Assembly: GCF_030682035.1 (NCBI RefSeq)
Contig: NZ_JAUXQZ010000044.1
Location: 124,001-188,000 of the forward strand
Length of the DNA: 64,000 nt
Direction of reading: 5' to 3'
Origin: Brevundimonas sp.
Lineage (GTDB): Bacteria > Pseudomonadota > Alphaproteobacteria > Caulobacterales > Caulobacteraceae
The translations under genes and the position numbers were made by a program. Positions 57,378 through 64,000 of this stretch are shown here, piece by piece. Position 1 is the stretch's first letter, and each line of letters begins with the position of its first letter. The notes beneath the pieces were generated by a model. The model was given only the letters and a program-made list of their open reading frames with translations, was not told the DNA's origin and made no database searches.

Positions 57378-58387
57378 GGTCCGGTCAGACCCCGCTTTCG
57401 ATCTGGGTCGTCTCTGACGGCCGGACCGGCATGGAAAATCAGGCGCTGGGTCTGGCGGAAGCCGTCCAGCGCCTTTTTTCGTCCCGCGTCACCCTCAAAC
57501 ACGTTCGCTGGCGCGCGGCCTTCGACAAACTGCCGTCTGCGCTGAAAGCGTCGTGGATGCTGGACCTGTCGTCCGATCCCACCGAACCGGCGGCCGGAGA
57601 GCCCTGGCCCGACCTGTGGATCGCCACCGGCCGCGCCACCCTGCCTCTCTCGGCCCGGGCGCGGGAACGGTCCGGCGGCAAGACCTTCGTGGTCCAGACC
57701 CAGGATCCGCGCTGGAACATGGGCGCCTATGATCTGGTCGTCGCACCGGCCCATGACGGCGTCGCCGCCCCCAACGTCCTGTCGGTCACCGGCTCGCCGC
57801 ACCGGGTGACGGCCGAGCGACTGGCCGAGGAAGCCGCAGCCTTCGCCGAGCGGCTGGAGCCCCTGCCCCGTCCGCGCGTCGCCGTGCTGATCGGGGGACG
57901 GTCGCGCGCGTTCGACCTGCCGGAGGCGCACGCCGACGAGTTGGCTGACGGGATTGCGGATGCCGTAGAGGCCGTCGGCGGCTCGCTCATGCTCACATTC
58001 TCCCGCCGCACGCCCGAGGCGGCCCAAGCGGCCATCACTGCCCGGCTGAAGCATCTTCCCGGCCTGATCTGGGACGGCGAGGGTCCAAATCCCTATTTCG
58101 CCTTCCTGAAATTCGCCGACCACATCCTGGTCACCGAAGACAGCGCCAACATGGCCGCCGAGGCCGCCTCGACCGGCAAGCCAGTCCATGTCCTGCCGAT
58201 GGTCGCGCTGAAGGCGGGCGACAAGTTCGCGCGCCTGCACGCCGATCTGCGCGAGCGGGGGGCGGCGCGGCCGTTCGACGGGAGGCTGGAGGGCTGGACC
58301 TACGAACCGCTGGCGGAGACCGAGCGGGCGGCTCGCGCGGTGTTGGCTTTAGTCACTGGCCGACGCGAGAAATTCGGGCTCAACTGA
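57368..58387 (+). CDS. ELM1/GtrOC1-like family protein
   Basis: The 339-residue protein resembles the mitochondrial-fission ELM1 family, a group of alphaproteobacterial and plant proteins with a glycosyltransferase-like fold. Key parts are [20 protein letters not shown] near the start, [33 protein letters not shown], and [20 protein letters not shown] followed by VHVLPM. The TEDSANM segment is diagnostic. The bacterial role is unclear; envelope sugar metabolism is possible. It starts at GTG 57368, inside greA. Confidence 0.86.
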   Translation: MEIGSGQTPLSIWVVSDGRTGMENQALGLAEAVQRLFSSRVTLKHVRWRAAFDKLPSALKASWMLDLSSDPTEPAAGEPWPDLWIATGRATLPLSARARERSGGKTFVVQTQDPRWNMGAYDLVVAPAHDGVAAPNVLSVTGSPHRVTAERLAEEAAAFAERLEPLPRPRVAVLIGGRSRAFDLPEAHADELADGIADAVEAVGGSLMLTFSRRTPEAAQAAITARLKHLPGLIWDGEGPNPYFAFLKFADHILVTEDSANMAAEAASTGKPVHVLPMVALKAGDKFARLHADLRERGAARPFDGRLEGWTYEPLAETERAARAVLALVTGRREKFGLN

Positions 58388-58415
58388 GCGATACCGCGTC
58401 TGTCCGGAGTATTGC

Positions 58416-58913
58416 ATGTCCTCGCCCACCCACTTCGCCCGCCTGACCGCGGCAGCCGCCCTGCTGGCGCTTTCGGCCTCCCCCGCCCCGGCCCAGGATT
58501 CGCAAGGGACCGGGCCTATGACGCTGGTGGAGCAGATGGCCGCCGGCCGTCCCTTCCTCGTCGCCGCCAGAAAGGGCGCGATTCCCCTTCCCCAGGAGGG
58601 TTGGTCCTATCCGGAAGGCTGGGACTACTGGGTCGTCTTCGAAGGTCGCTACAATCCCGAGAGCGGCATCTGGGCCTCGGACGGCGTCGGCTTCTCGCCC
58701 CGGGGGATCGAGTTCCACGCCTGCCCGCCGGACATCGACCGGTCTCGTTTCATTTGCGGCGGAACTCATTCGGACGGCCATCCGCTCAGCCGGCGCGTCA
58801 CGCCCAGAGACCATGTGGTCGTCATCCTGGAGAACGAATTGACCTTCGACGACGCCGGCGCCGTCTATCGGGACGGCCAGCAGGTCGGCGTGATCACCGT
58901 GCCGCCCATCTAG
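58416..58913 (+). CDS. Hypothetical exported protein
   Basis: The 165-residue protein has a signal peptide (RLTAAAALLALSASPAPA). The mature part has two Cys (EFHACPPDI and FICGGT) that could form a disulfide and a Trp/Tyr-rich strand region (GWSYPEGWDYWVVFEGRYNP). Its stop overlaps the convergent gene by 4 bases. No family recognised. Confidence 0.65.
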   Translation: MSSPTHFARLTAAAALLALSASPAPAQDSQGTGPMTLVEQMAAGRPFLVAARKGAIPLPQEGWSYPEGWDYWVVFEGRYNPESGIWASDGVGFSPRGIEFHACPPDIDRSRFICGGTHSDGHPLSRRVTPRDHVVVILENELTFDDAGAVYRDGQQVGVITVPPI

Positions 58914-59182
58914 TCCCCGCCGCCGCCGTCTGACCCCCCGTCCGACTCGTCATTCGCTTCCCTGTCGCGCCCGCCGTCGCTCGAGGCATTGGCGCCGCTG
59001 TCGGAGCCTGAGCCGTCGCCGCCCTTGCGCCGCTGGCCCGCATCAATGGCCACGCCCAGCGCCAGGCCAATGGCGATGCCGACGCCGATGCCCAGCGCCA
59101 GATTGTCCATGGCGATGCCAAGGGCCGTTCCGATCCCAACCCCCAGCGCTATGCCGACGCCCAGATAGCTGCGTTCCGCCAT
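58910..59182 (-). CDS. Glycine-zipper membrane protein
   Basis: The 90-residue protein has two hydrophobic Gly-rich helices (YLGVGIALGVGIGTALGIAM and LGIGVGIAIGLALGVAI) with GxxxG spacing, followed by a hydrophilic Gly/Ser/Asp tail. It may be a small membrane or surface protein. The family is generic. Confidence 0.65.
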   Translation of the reverse strand: MAERSYLGVGIALGVGIGTALGIAMDNLALGIGVGIAIGLALGVAIDAGQRRKGGDGSGSDSGANASSDGGRDREANDESDGGSDGGGGD

Positions 59183-59259
59183 GTCCCCCTCCCGACAGAC
59201 CTGTGAATCCCGTTGAACGTGGCATCGCGCCGGAAGGAATCAACGCCTAAATAGAACCC

Positions 59260-60285
59260 ATGAGCACTCCCCGAACCGCCCCCCCTCGCCAGGTGAGGGT
59301 CGCCATCATCGGCTCCGGCCCCGCCGGCTGGACCGCCGCCATCTATGCGGCGCGCGCCATGCTGAGCCCTGTCGTCATCGCCGGCCTCCAGCCGGGCGGC
59401 CAGCTGACCATCACCACCGATGTCGAGAACTATCCCGGCTTCGCGGACGTCATCCAGGGCCCCTGGCTGATGGAGCAGATGCGCGCCCAGGCCGCCCACG
59501 TCGGCACCGAGATCATCGAGGACATCGTGGTCAAGGCTGATCTGGGCCAGCGCCCCTTCAAGCTGACGCTGGACTCAGGGACCGAAATGTTCGCCGAGAC
59601 GGTGATCATCTCCACCGGCGCCCAGGCCAAATGGCTGGGCATCGAGAGCGAGGCGAAATACCAGGGCTTCGGCGTCTCGGCCTGCGCCACCTGCGACGGC
59701 TTCTTCTATCGCGGCAAGGACGTCATCGTCGTCGGCGGCGGCAACACTGCGGTCGAGGAGGCTCTGTTCCTCACGAATTTCGCTTCTAAGGTCACCGTCG
59801 TCCACCGCCGCGACGAGTTCCGCGCCGAACGCATCCTTCAGGACCGGCTGTTCTCCAACCCCAAGGTCGAGGTGATCTGGAACAACGCGATCGACGAGAT
59901 CCTGGGCGAGACCAACAGCTTGGGCGGTGTCAACGTCACCGGCGCGCGGCTGAGGAACGTGCGGACGGGCGAGACGCGCGACCTGGCCGCCGACGGCGTC
60001 TTTATCGCCATCGGCCACGCCCCGTCATCGGAACTGTTCGCCGGCCAGCTGGAGACCAAACAAGGCGGCTATCTGGTGGTCAAGCCGGGCACGACGGCCA
60101 CGGCCATCGAGGGCGTCTGGGCCGCCGGCGACGTCACCGACGATATCTACCGCCAGGCCGTCACCGCCGCCGGCATGGGCTGTATGGCTGCGCTTGAGGC
60201 CGTTCGCTTTCTGGCCGAGGAAGATCACGCCCGCGCCCAGAACCCCATCTCGCACAAGCCGGCGGAGAGGATCGGGGTCTGGTAA
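59260..60285 (+). CDS. trxB: Thioredoxin-disulfide reductase
   Basis: The 341-residue flavoprotein reduces thioredoxin with NADPH. FAD-binding GSGPAGWTAAIYAARA, the redox-active CATC in SACATCDGFFYRG, the NADPH fold GGGNTAVEEALFL and VTVVHRRDEFRAERI, and the C-terminal VWAAGDVTDDIYRQAVTAAG are all present. The HRRDEFRA segment marks NADPH preference. It converges on the response-regulator gene. Confidence 0.98.
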   Translation: MSTPRTAPPRQVRVAIIGSGPAGWTAAIYAARAMLSPVVIAGLQPGGQLTITTDVENYPGFADVIQGPWLMEQMRAQAAHVGTEIIEDIVVKADLGQRPFKLTLDSGTEMFAETVIISTGAQAKWLGIESEAKYQGFGVSACATCDGFFYRGKDVIVVGGGNTAVEEALFLTNFASKVTVVHRRDEFRAERILQDRLFSNPKVEVIWNNAIDEILGETNSLGGVNVTGARLRNVRTGETRDLAADGVFIAIGHAPSSELFAGQLETKQGGYLVVKPGTTATAIEGVWAAGDVTDDIYRQAVTAAGMGCMAALEAVRFLAEEDHARAQNPISHKPAERIGVW

Positions 60286-60294
60286 GGCCGGGCT

Positions 60295-60702
60295 TCAGCC
60301 GAACATCTGCAGCCCATCCGGAACCACCGGCGCGGGTTCGCCGCGTCGCAGGTGGAGGGCGTATTCGACGGCCTCGCGGACGCAGCCCTCATCCGTCGGC
60401 TTGGTCAGCACCCCCATGGTGCCGGGAACGCCATGGCTGACCATGCCGGGGTTGGCCGTCATGTACAGGACGGTGACCCGGTGCGCCTCGCCCAGCTCCT
60501 GGCCGAGTTCGACGCCCGTGGCGCCGTCGGACAGGTGGATATCGACCAGCGCCAGGTCGATGCCGCCCCGCGACGCCAGGGTCAGGGCCGTCCGCGCATC
60601 CGGCGCTGTGCCGACCACGGTGTAACCGAGGTCTTCGAGCACGAAGCGAAGCTCCATCGCCACCAGGGCTTCGTCTTCGATAATCAGGATACGGGCGGTC
60701 AT
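60295..60702 (-). CDS. Response regulator, stand-alone receiver domain
   Basis: The 135-residue receiver has the acidic pair (IIEDE), the phosphorylation Asp54 in LALVDIHLSDG, Thr in YMTAN and Lys in LTKPTD. There is no output domain. It follows the HWE kinase by 55 bases on the same strand and is probably its target. In alphaproteobacteria such regulators often feed the general stress response or chemosensory circuits. That is inference. Confidence 0.94.
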   Translation of the reverse strand: MTARILIIEDEALVAMELRFVLEDLGYTVVGTAPDARTALTLASRGGIDLALVDIHLSDGATGVELGQELGEAHRVTVLYMTANPGMVSHGVPGTMGVLTKPTDEGCVREAVEYALHLRRGEPAPVVPDGLQMFG

Positions 60703-60757
60703 TGGTTTCGATTCACTACGGACTTGTGCCTGCTCAACGCAAGGCGCGCATGGGGGT

Positions 60758-62344
60758 TCACGCCAATTCTCGCGCGGCGCGGCGCGGCGCCAGGGCCGTG
60801 GCGGGAATGTCGGCGACGACCTTCAATCCTTCGGAAGCCCAGGTCTGTTCAAGGACGCCGCCCAGCTGCCCCTCGACCGACAGGGCGAGAAGGGATGAGC
60901 CGAAGCCGGATCGGTCCGGCGTCCCCGTCACCGGCGGGCCGCCCCGCTCCCGCCAGGTCATCACATAGCGGTCGCCGTGCTGCGTGGTGGTCAGATCGAC
61001 CCGGCCCTCGGGCGCCGACAACGCACCGTATTTGGCCGCGTTGGTGGCCAGTTCGTGGAACAGCAGGGCGACCGGGGTAGCGGCCTGATCGTCAAAGTCC
61101 GCGTTATCGCCGCTGATGACGACGCGGGGGTTCCCCGCCTCGTCGTCATAGGCCAGGAACAGGTCGCGCAGGAAGGCGTGCAAGGTCGTGCCGTCCAGGC
61201 TGGGGCGGCTGGATTCCGAATGCGGCCGCACGAATTCATGGGCCCGCGCCAGCGCGGCGATCCGGGTCCGGGCGGCCCGCGCAAAGGCCGTGGCCTCGGG
61301 GTACTGCCGCGCCGAAAGGGCCAGCAGGGCCGAGATCACTGCAAAGATGTTCTTGATCCGGTGGCTCAGTTCCTGGCTCAGCAAGGCCTTGGCCTGCTCC
61401 AGCCGCTTCATCTCGGCGATGTCGGTCCCTGTCCCGAACCAGCGCGTGACCGCCCCATCCGCATTGCGGATCGGCATGGCCCGGCTCAGGGTCCAGGCGT
61501 AGGATCCCGTGTGGTGCAGCAGGCGATACTCCACCTCATAAGGCTCGCCCGTGGACAGTGAGGCTCGCCAGGCCGTCCTCGCCCGCTCCTGATCCTCCGG
61601 GTGGATCATCTCGCCCCAGGCGTCGCCCAGGGTCGACCCTTCCGCCGCCCCGGTGAAGGCGTACCAGCGGGCGTTATAGTAGTCGTGATGACCGTCCGGG
61701 CGCGATGACCAGACCATCTGCGGCATGCTGTCGGCGATGGCCTGAAAGCGGGCGTCGCTCTCGGCCAGTTTCTCGGTGACCAGGCGCGCGGCCTCGACGG
61801 CGGCGGTGGCCGCCTCGTCGCTCCGCCGGCGCTCGCGCAGGGCGCGGCGGCGCTCCAGCAGGGCCATGACCTGCCGGGCCAGCACATTCATCGTCATCAG
61901 CTGGGTTTCGTCCAGCCCCTGTGGGCGTGGGCGGGTGTCGATGACGCACAGGACTCCCAGCGCCAGCCCCTGGTCGTCGATCAGCGGCGCCCCGGCGTAA
62001 AAGCGGAAGCCGGACTGGCCGGTCACAAGAGGATGGTCGGCGAACAACGGGTCCAGGCTGGCGTCGCGCACCAAGGTCACGCCCGGCTGCCGCATCGCAT
62101 ACCGGGAAAAGGAACTGGCCGGACCGATCTCCGGGACGCCGACGCCGTCCCGGGCCTTGAACCATTGCCGGTCTCCGACCGCCAGGCTGACCATGCCGAT
62201 CGGCGCGTCGCAGATGCGCGCCGCCAGCAGCATGACGTCGTCGAACGCCTGTTCGGGATCGGTGTCGAGAATGTCGAAGGACCGCAGCACACGGAGCCGC
62301 TCTGCTTCAATCGCCTCGGGATCGCTTTCAGCGGGATTGGTCAA
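60758..62344 (-). CDS. HWE-family sensor histidine kinase with GAF and PAS domains
   Basis: The 528-residue protein has an N-terminal GAF domain (about 25-165), a PAS/PAC domain (about 195-315; GHHDYYNARWYAFTGAA, MIHPEDQERA) and an HWE kinase domain. The phosphoacceptor is H329 in ELSHRIKNIFAVISAL, and the HWE signature is followed by HELATNAAKYGALS and GFGSSLL in the ATP-binding part. No membrane segment is visible, so it is cytosolic and may sense a small ligand, redox state or light. It precedes its response regulator. Confidence 0.95.
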   Translation of the reverse strand: MTNPAESDPEAIEAERLRVLRSFDILDTDPEQAFDDVMLLAARICDAPIGMVSLAVGDRQWFKARDGVGVPEIGPASSFSRYAMRQPGVTLVRDASLDPLFADHPLVTGQSGFRFYAGAPLIDDQGLALGVLCVIDTRPRPQGLDETQLMTMNVLARQVMALLERRRALRERRRSDEAATAAVEAARLVTEKLAESDARFQAIADSMPQMVWSSRPDGHHDYYNARWYAFTGAAEGSTLGDAWGEMIHPEDQERARTAWRASLSTGEPYEVEYRLLHHTGSYAWTLSRAMPIRNADGAVTRWFGTGTDIAEMKRLEQAKALLSQELSHRIKNIFAVISALLALSARQYPEATAFARAARTRIAALARAHEFVRPHSESSRPSLDGTTLHAFLRDLFLAYDDEAGNPRVVISGDNADFDDQAATPVALLFHELATNAAKYGALSAPEGRVDLTTTQHGDRYVMTWRERGGPPVTGTPDRSGFGSSLLALSVEGQLGGVLEQTWASEGLKVVADIPATALAPRRAARELA

Positions 62345-62477
62345 ACGGCCCTTCTACACAAGCGTGGATGCGGCGGGTTGTTGGTCAAGGTCGGGACTGG
62401 CGTCGGCCGAAACAGCTTCGTCCCGAAAACCCCCCGCACGAACGTCTTGCCCGCGCATTCGTTGCGACACAACACAG

Positions 62478-63674
62478 TCAGGAGGTCGGGCGGCCCACTT
62501 CCTCGACGGCCATCGGCGTCACCCCCGGCGGAGCCGTGCGCATGGGCTCGTCCGGTGCGGGCGTAGTTGGAGCCTCGAACGCCGCCATCCGCTGGTTGAT
62601 GGCGGCGATTTCGGCGGCGGAGGCCTGACGTCGGCCGCCCAGGGAGGCGACGCCGACGACGCGCGTCTGACCGTCGATCTCGACGGTGCGCAGGGTGAGG
62701 TCGCCGGCGAGCGCGGCCTCGGCCTGGGCGAGCAAGGCGGCGTCCGCGGCCAGGGCGATCTGGATTCGTGGACGTGAGAAGCGCGCCTCGTCGATCAACG
62801 GCTCGCGGCCGGTGTAGGGCCGGCGGAAGGCAGCCGGCTCTCCATAGACGCCCTTCCAGCGATAGAAGATGTGCGCCCCGATCTGGGTCAGCTTGTTCAG
62901 CGTCGGCGCCCACCACGGGCGGACATAGTCGGCGTGATAGTGGGTCGCGGTGCCGACGCGGGCCGAGACGTGCCCGGCCAGCGCGCGTTCGGCGACCAGC
63001 TTCGCGCGGTTCCAGGCCCAGCCGACCGGCGCCTGCGCCAGCGCGCCGTCGCAGGTAAAGCTGAACTGACAGCCGGTGGTGCGCTCGGCGCCCTCGAACA
63101 CCACGCCGCAGATGCTGTTGGCGTAGTTGGGATCGCGCACGCGGTTCAAAATGACCTGGGCCACGGCTTCCTGGCCCTCGGTGGGCTCAAGCGCGGCCTC
63201 GTAATAGATGCCTTGGGTCAGGCAGCGCAGCGCCCGGCGGCGGTCCTCGGCCGTGGCGGGCTTGAAGACGAAGGGCGCGGCGACGCGCAGAAACTGGGAG
63301 GCGTCCGGCGTCGCGGCGTTCAGCTTCATCGCGTCGAGGCCCGTGGCGCCGAAGTCCAGCGTCGGTCGGCCTGCCAGGGTCAGACTCTCCCAGCCGGGAG
63401 TCAGCCCGTACAGGGCCGCGCGGCGTTCGCCGGGGTCATGACGCAGGGCGATGGCCAGCTGTGACGGGTCCATTCGGCCGGTGATGGCGGCGAACCCGCG
63501 GGCGCTGAGGTCGCCGCCGGTCAGGGCGCGGACGGCCTCGGCGCGACGGTCGATCTCGGGACGCGGCGTCGAGCTGGCGGCCATGGCCACGCCGAAGGCG
63601 GCCAGAACCACGGGTGCGGCGGCCAGCAGCCGGCGCATCTCCTTCAGCTTCGTGGTCCAGTCGATCCTGGCCAA
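62478..63674 (-). CDS. Cell wall hydrolase, SleB/CwlJ (Hydrolase_2) family
   Basis: The 398-residue protein has an N-terminal membrane anchor or signal peptide (LLAAAPVVLAAFGVAMAAS) and a SleB-type domain: GIYYEAALEPTEGQEAVAQV, ILNRVRDPNYANSICGVVFE, TTGCQFSFTCDG and GTATHYHADYVRPWWAPTL. These enzymes cleave peptidoglycan. The catalytic Glu is probably that in YYEAALEP. The C-terminal extension (residues 290-398) is Ala/Pro-rich and of no known domain. Confidence 0.93.
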   Translation of the reverse strand: MARIDWTTKLKEMRRLLAAAPVVLAAFGVAMAASSTPRPEIDRRAEAVRALTGGDLSARGFAAITGRMDPSQLAIALRHDPGERRAALYGLTPGWESLTLAGRPTLDFGATGLDAMKLNAATPDASQFLRVAAPFVFKPATAEDRRRALRCLTQGIYYEAALEPTEGQEAVAQVILNRVRDPNYANSICGVVFEGAERTTGCQFSFTCDGALAQAPVGWAWNRAKLVAERALAGHVSARVGTATHYHADYVRPWWAPTLNKLTQIGAHIFYRWKGVYGEPAAFRRPYTGREPLIDEARFSRPRIQIALAADAALLAQAEAALAGDLTLRTVEIDGQTRVVGVASLGGRRQASAAEIAAINQRMAAFEAPTTPAPDEPMRTAPPGVTPMAVEEVGRPTS

Positions 63675-63733
63675 ATATCAGCTCCCAAGCCGGGACATCG
63701 TTGTCCGACGACTGTGCAGTAGTAAGCGCCAAG

Positions 63734-63762
63734 CCGGGCGCTTTTCAGGCGGAAAAGCCCGG
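63734..63762. repeat. Bulged hairpin in the divergent region after the wall hydrolase
   Basis: CCGGGCGCTTTTC and GAAAAGCCCGG pair with a 2-base bulge. It lies between the divergent wall hydrolase and the last gene, in a 257-base region with no other feature. Confidence 0.4.
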
Positions 63763-63931
63763 GTCGGTCAAGTCTCAACGCTTTCCCGGTGTGAAAGACC
63801 CTGTCCTTTTCGAGACTTTTTATGCGCCAGGCCGAATCCGCCCGCCGGGGCTGACTGCAATCGTTAAGCTTGTCGGAACTCAAGCCGATCCAATACGTTC
63901 GTTCAGGTCGCGTGCGCGCGAGTGGGGGTCT

Positions 63932-64000
63932 ATGAGCGCGTTCGGGGATTTTTTTCGGATTTTCAACATAGGCGCCGCCGTGTCTCAGCGGGGCCGTATG
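63932..64000 (+). CDS. Unidentified gene, 5' end only (cut by window end)
   Basis: ATG 63932 is preceded by GGGGG at a short spacing and opens a frame that runs off the window with 23 codons visible (SAFGDFFRIFNIGAAVSQRG and RM). It looks coding and is divergent from the SleB-type gene. The product cannot be named. Confidence 0.5.
   Translation, partial: MSAFGDFFRIFNIGAAVSQRGRM

Noticed and set aside
57368..58387. ELM1-like protein as a fission factor
   Set aside because: The mitochondrial role of the plant relative does not transfer to bacteria; only the family name is used.

Overview
The window is high-GC chromosomal DNA of an alphaproteobacterium, most likely Caulobacteraceae and closest in feel to Brevundimonas. 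The reasons are a Caulobacter-type FliI/FliJ pair behind a near-consensus CtrA box, an alphaproteobacterial DnaG without zinc ligands, a large TonB-dependent receptor, an HWE histidine kinase, and many GC-rich palindromic intergenic repeats. The species assignment is inference. No rRNA, tRNA or CRISPR array was recognised.

Layout. 1-3780: 3' end of an MmeI-like restriction/methylation protein, fliI-fliJ and an overlapping GH10 xylanase. 3777-7389: a housekeeping stretch (cinA remnant, map, radC) entered by two toxin-antitoxin modules, a RelE/Phd pair fused into the cinA 5' end and a TumE/TumA-like pair between map and radC. 7775-13027: bolA, a degenerate aldo/keto reductase-like gene, monothiol glutaredoxin, thioesterase, a lipoprotein, rpsD, a metallo-beta-lactamase-fold lipoprotein and sodB. 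13184-17338 (minus strand): trmJ and a glutathione-dependent formaldehyde detoxification cluster (adhC, FosA-like, VOC, fghA) carrying two paralogous small proteins. 17455-24799: S1/P1 nuclease, GST, 3D-domain protein, a miniature flagellar rod-like protein, membrane and Gly-rich secreted proteins, and a subtilase divergent from an ECF sigma/anti-sigma pair.

25165-30130 is an accessory island: four minus-strand genes (P-loop protein, ABC exporter-like protein, alpha/beta hydrolase, OprO/P-type porin), each overlapping the next by 4 bases. It ends in a truncated antitoxin gene, and its ABC ATPase has lost several catalytic motifs. This is the best candidate for an undescribed system.

30666-64000: rpoD-dnaG, a glycosyltransferase-like gene, carA, an APC permease coupled to a Rieske oxygenase, HAD and sulfotransferase-like genes, a TonB-dependent receptor, an RraB-like gene, carB (with a palindromic repeat inserted in frame), a TPR protein, a dicarboxylate symporter, selD-mnmH for selenouridine in tRNA, greA, an ELM1-like gene, trxB, an HWE kinase/response-regulator pair, a SleB-type cell wall hydrolase and the start of one more gene. 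Most of this is ordinary core genome. The unusual signals are the two TA insertions, the island, the mobile palindromic elements (one coding inside carB) and the paired small proteins of the formaldehyde operon.
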